Shown here one piece after another: positions 23,461 through 25,306 of a stretch of DNA of 25,306 nucleotides (its first letter is position 1; each line of letters begins with the position of its first letter). The stretch covers positions 1-25,306 of the IMG/VR virus record IMGVR_UViG_3300042400_001593; one strand, 5' to 3'. Made by a program: the position numbers and the translations under genes. Source of the stretch: a virus. The notes beneath the pieces were generated by a model. The model was not told the DNA's origin. It ran no database searches and was given only the letters and a program-made list of their open reading frames with translations.

Positions 23461-24438
23461 ATGAAAGATATTGTATTTGTAACCGCACAACCTGATGTAC
23501 CCTATTTTCATTGGCAGGCAAAATTGTACGTACATAATTTTATTCAAAAAGGAATAGATCCTAAAAATATTCATGTAATTTTTGCGATGGTACATGGATC
23601 TAAAAAACCAACAGAAGAGGCATTAACTTTAAAAAAATTTGGAATTAATGTTCATTTTTATGAAGATAATAGAGATATTAAAACATATATACCAAGTATT
23701 AAACCTTATTTAATTTCTAAATGGTTAGAAGAATACCCTCATTTTGGTAAATTGTTTTTTTTACATGATGCTGATATTATATTTAACTACTTGCCAAATT
23801 TTGAAGATCTATTAAATGATGATATAACATATCTTTCAGATACAATAGGTTACATTGGATATAACTACATTATGGACTGTTGTAATAGATATGAAACACA
23901 ACACCCAAACTCAAAAAAAGGTCAATTATTGCAAGAAATGGTTGATGTTGTTGGCGTTACGGTAGAATGTGTAAAATGTAATCAAGAAAATTCAGGAGGA
24001 GGACAATACCTTATAAAAAACACAGATTATATGTTGTGGAAAAAAATTTACGACGACTGTTCCCCGTTATATTATAAAATGCTAGATTATCAAAAAAGAT
24101 TTCCAATAAACCCAGGACAAATACAGTTTTGGACTGCAGAAATGTGGTCATTACTTTGGAATCTTTGGTTAAATGGTAATGAAACAAAAATAACAAAAGA
24201 ATTGGACTTTTCTTGGGCAACTGACAAAGTTCAAATCTATGCAAAAAAACCAATACTACACATGGCAGGAGTAACAGACAATTTAAAGAATACTAAATTC
24301 TATAAAGGCGATTTTATTAATGTAAATCCGATAGAAAAATTAAGAAATGATAGTACCTATTTTGATTATGTTGAAAAAGATAGCTCGACAATCAAATATA
24401 TAGATGTTATGAAATCTTTCATTGAAAACAATAAATAA
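23461..24438 (+). CDS. Glycosyltransferase, GT-A type, resembling the HPAT/SERGT O-glycosyltransferase group
   Basis: A 325-residue soluble protein. It opens with a strand, MKDIVFVTAQPD, typical of the nucleotide-sugar half of GT-A enzymes. LFFLHDADIIF (98-108) contains the DxD metal and sugar-nucleotide motif (D103-A-D105). SGGGQYLIKNTDYMLW (178-193), WTAEMWSLLWNLW (224-236) and LHMAG (266-270) follow, in the order seen in plant hydroxyproline arabinosyl- and serine galactosyltransferases, where the late His helps bind the metal. The family call is from memory of these motifs, so donor and acceptor are unknown. Cys pairs at 140-141 and 170/173 are unusual. The gene lies between a tail fibre gene and a Thr-Pro-rich adhesin gene. 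A role in glycosylating phage fibres is plausible; altering host surface sugars is the main alternative. The ATG at 23461 follows TTTTATCT, with no Shine-Dalgarno. Confidence 0.75.
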   Translation: MKDIVFVTAQPDVPYFHWQAKLYVHNFIQKGIDPKNIHVIFAMVHGSKKPTEEALTLKKFGINVHFYEDNRDIKTYIPSIKPYLISKWLEEYPHFGKLFFLHDADIIFNYLPNFEDLLNDDITYLSDTIGYIGYNYIMDCCNRYETQHPNSKKGQLLQEMVDVVGVTVECVKCNQENSGGGQYLIKNTDYMLWKKIYDDCSPLYYKMLDYQKRFPINPGQIQFWTAEMWSLLWNLWLNGNETKITKELDFSWATDKVQIYAKKPILHMAGVTDNLKNTKFYKGDFINVNPIEKLRNDSTYFDYVEKDSSTIKYIDVMKSFIENNK

Positions 24439-24441
24439 TTG

Positions 24442-24448
24442 TATTTAT
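24442..24448 (+). promoter_or_regulatory. TATTTAT element upstream of the Thr-Pro adhesin gene
   Basis: TATTTAT followed by AATTAAAAAAAG, 15 bases before the GTG start at 24464. Spacing is nearly the same as for the copies before 3336 and 22184. Candidate promoter element. Confidence 0.3.
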
Positions 24449-24463
24449 AATTAAAAAAAGAAA

Positions 24464-25306
24464 GTGGGATCAACAGAACGACCAAAACCAAGTATTGCAC
24501 CAAGAAATGAGTGTGATGTCATCACAATATTTCCAATGGGAGCAAAGTGTTTTACAAAAGAACCTACTAATGTTACAACATTTGATGGGGCCGTTTCTGT
24601 TGGGGTTACAGGAGGTACACCTCCATACACAATAGCTTGGGAAAATGGTAACGTAGCTCCTGCAATATCTAATTTAGGTGTTGGAGAATATCCAGTAACA
24701 ATAACAGATTCTTATGGTGATTTTGTTGTAAACACAACTTGTGTTATAGTTGCTACCGCATTACCAACTCCGACACCAACTCCGACACCAACAATAACTC
24801 CGACACCAACAATAACTCCAACACCAACAACCACACCAACAACCACACCTATACCAAGTTTAACACCTTCAACAACTCCAGAACCATTAATATGTTTTAC
24901 GACTGATTCAGAAACTACAGGTGAAATATACACGGTAATACCATCAAATAATAATTTTAATGGAAAACCATCATATGTTGTTGTTGGAAATCCATTCGAC
25001 GCTTATGTTTGGTGGAATTTATCGGCAAATAGGTGGGAAATGACAACATTTTTAGGTGGCGGTTTACTACTTGCGTATTTACCATCCACCAATAATTATC
25101 CTGTTGATAATACTGTTGATTGGGTTGATGTTAGAGTTACTTATATGTTAACATCATACGGGTTGTGTGATTATCCACCAACAGAAATTTGTTTTTTAGT
25201 TGAAAAAAATGAAAACAGTACTTTAGTTTCTTGCACTGGAATTATTGTTGGTACTTATAATAATAAATTCTTTTATCAAATTAATAATACAACAGTATCT
25301 CCATCT
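24464..25306 (+). CDS. Adhesin with one SprB-like repeat and a Thr-Pro stalk; 3' end outside window
   Basis: An open frame of 281 residues runs off the end of the window. An in-frame TAA at 24452 limits the start. The GTG at 24464, after a purine-rich AAAAAAAGAAA leader, gives MGSTERPKPSIAPRNECDVI; the next in-frame ATG (about 24536) would cut into the first domain, so GTG is preferred. Residues about 43-95 form a SprB-like repeat (VGVTGGTPPYTIAWENGN, LGVGEYPVTITDSYGD). Residues 101-141 are a Pro/Thr stalk (PTPTPTPTPTITPTPT and on). A third domain follows (about 143-225, with GKPSYVVVG, YVWWNLSANRWEMTTFLGGG), Trp-rich and possibly ligand-binding, then a Cys-containing segment. Probably a tail fibre or adhesin; the stalk would be an extended, perhaps glycosylated, spacer. 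The glycosyltransferase gene ends 25 bases upstream. Confidence 0.7.
   Translation, partial: MGSTERPKPSIAPRNECDVITIFPMGAKCFTKEPTNVTTFDGAVSVGVTGGTPPYTIAWENGNVAPAISNLGVGEYPVTITDSYGDFVVNTTCVIVATALPTPTPTPTPTITPTPTITPTPTTTPTTTPIPSLTPSTTPEPLICFTTDSETTGEIYTVIPSNNNFNGKPSYVVVGNPFDAYVWWNLSANRWEMTTFLGGGLLLAYLPSTNNYPVDNTVDWVDVRVTYMLTSYGLCDYPPTEICFLVEKNENSTLVSCTGIIVGTYNNKFFYQINNTTVSPS
24764..24847 (+). repeat. Tandem 12- and 18-base repeats encoding the Thr-Pro stalk
   Basis: Two copies of CCAACTCCGACA (24764-24787), then CCAACAATAACTCCGACA and CCAACAATAACTCCAACA (24788-24823), then two copies of CCAACAACCACA (24824-24847). All units are multiples of three, so gain or loss changes stalk length without a frameshift. 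The opposite strand shows a spurious Val-Gly frame caused by this repeat. Confidence 0.85.

Noticed and set aside
24011-24253. Minus-strand 80-codon frame within the glycosyltransferase gene
   Set aside because: It covers the motif-bearing part of the glycosyltransferase on the other strand and resembles no family.
24712-24933. Minus-strand frame rich in Val-Gly repeats
   Set aside because: It is the antisense reading of the Thr-Pro tandem repeat inside the plus-strand adhesin; its composition is explained by the repeat.
1-25306. tRNA genes, CRISPR arrays, insertion sequences, integrase or attachment sites, diversity-generating retroelement
   Set aside because: No cloverleaf, spaced direct-repeat array, transposase, integrase or reverse transcriptase frame was seen; gaps are all under 90 bases.
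1-25306. Recoded stop codon, as in some Bacteroidota phages
   Set aside because: TAA, TGA (3261-3263, 16370-16372) and TAG (23423-23425) all end genes at sensible positions; no long frame needs read-through.

Overview
The window is a gene-dense, strongly AT-rich segment in which every credible gene lies on the + strand. It reads as the structural (baseplate and tail-fibre) region of a large contractile-tailed, T4-like Caudoviricetes phage genome. The host is probably a member of the Bacteroidota, most likely Flavobacteriia. This rests on SprB-type repeats (named after the Flavobacterium gliding adhesin), a DUF5522-type Cys protein of the kind common in Bacteroidota, A-rich gene leaders with no Shine-Dalgarno, and many ATGGC starts. 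TAA, TGA and TAG all end genes here, so nothing suggests a recoded stop.

Layout. (1) 2-908: the 3' end of a ribonucleotide reductase, probably B12-dependent class II, then a hairpin or mini-ORF and a small Cys-rich DUF5522-like protein ending in a clear rho-independent terminator. (2) 959-3263: gp25-like and gp6/baseplate-J-like wedge proteins, followed by a probable AT-rich terminator. (3) 3336-12426: four genes joined end to end (1817, 577, 260 and 380 aa), probable baseplate or tail proteins. The first is a giant with membrane-like helices and a Cys cluster in its middle; the last carries a PKD domain. (4) 12462-19623: a 302-aa protein, a 1000-aa tail-tip protein with a P2 gpI-like core, and a 1084-aa adhesin with seven SprB-like repeats and a possible C-terminal propeller. 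(5) 19654-23425: a 732-aa and a 102-aa protein sharing an N-terminal module, then a 413-aa fibre protein with a GDTMTGPL motif. (6) 23461-25306: a GT-A-type glycosyltransferase resembling the plant HPAT/SERGT group, then a GTG-started adhesin with one SprB-like repeat and a Thr-Pro stalk that runs off the window.

How they work together (inference): gp25-like and gp6-like proteins build the baseplate wedges. The large proteins of region 3 and the 1000-aa protein complete the wedge and tail tip and hold the fibres. The repeat proteins of regions 4-6 form a multi-part host-recognition apparatus. The most interesting hypothesis is that the embedded glycosyltransferase modifies the Thr/Ser/Pro-rich linkers found in three nearby adhesins, making a phage-encoded glycosylated fibre system. 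No tRNA, CRISPR array, integrase, insertion sequence or minus-strand gene was seen. All intergenic gaps are shorter than 90 bases.
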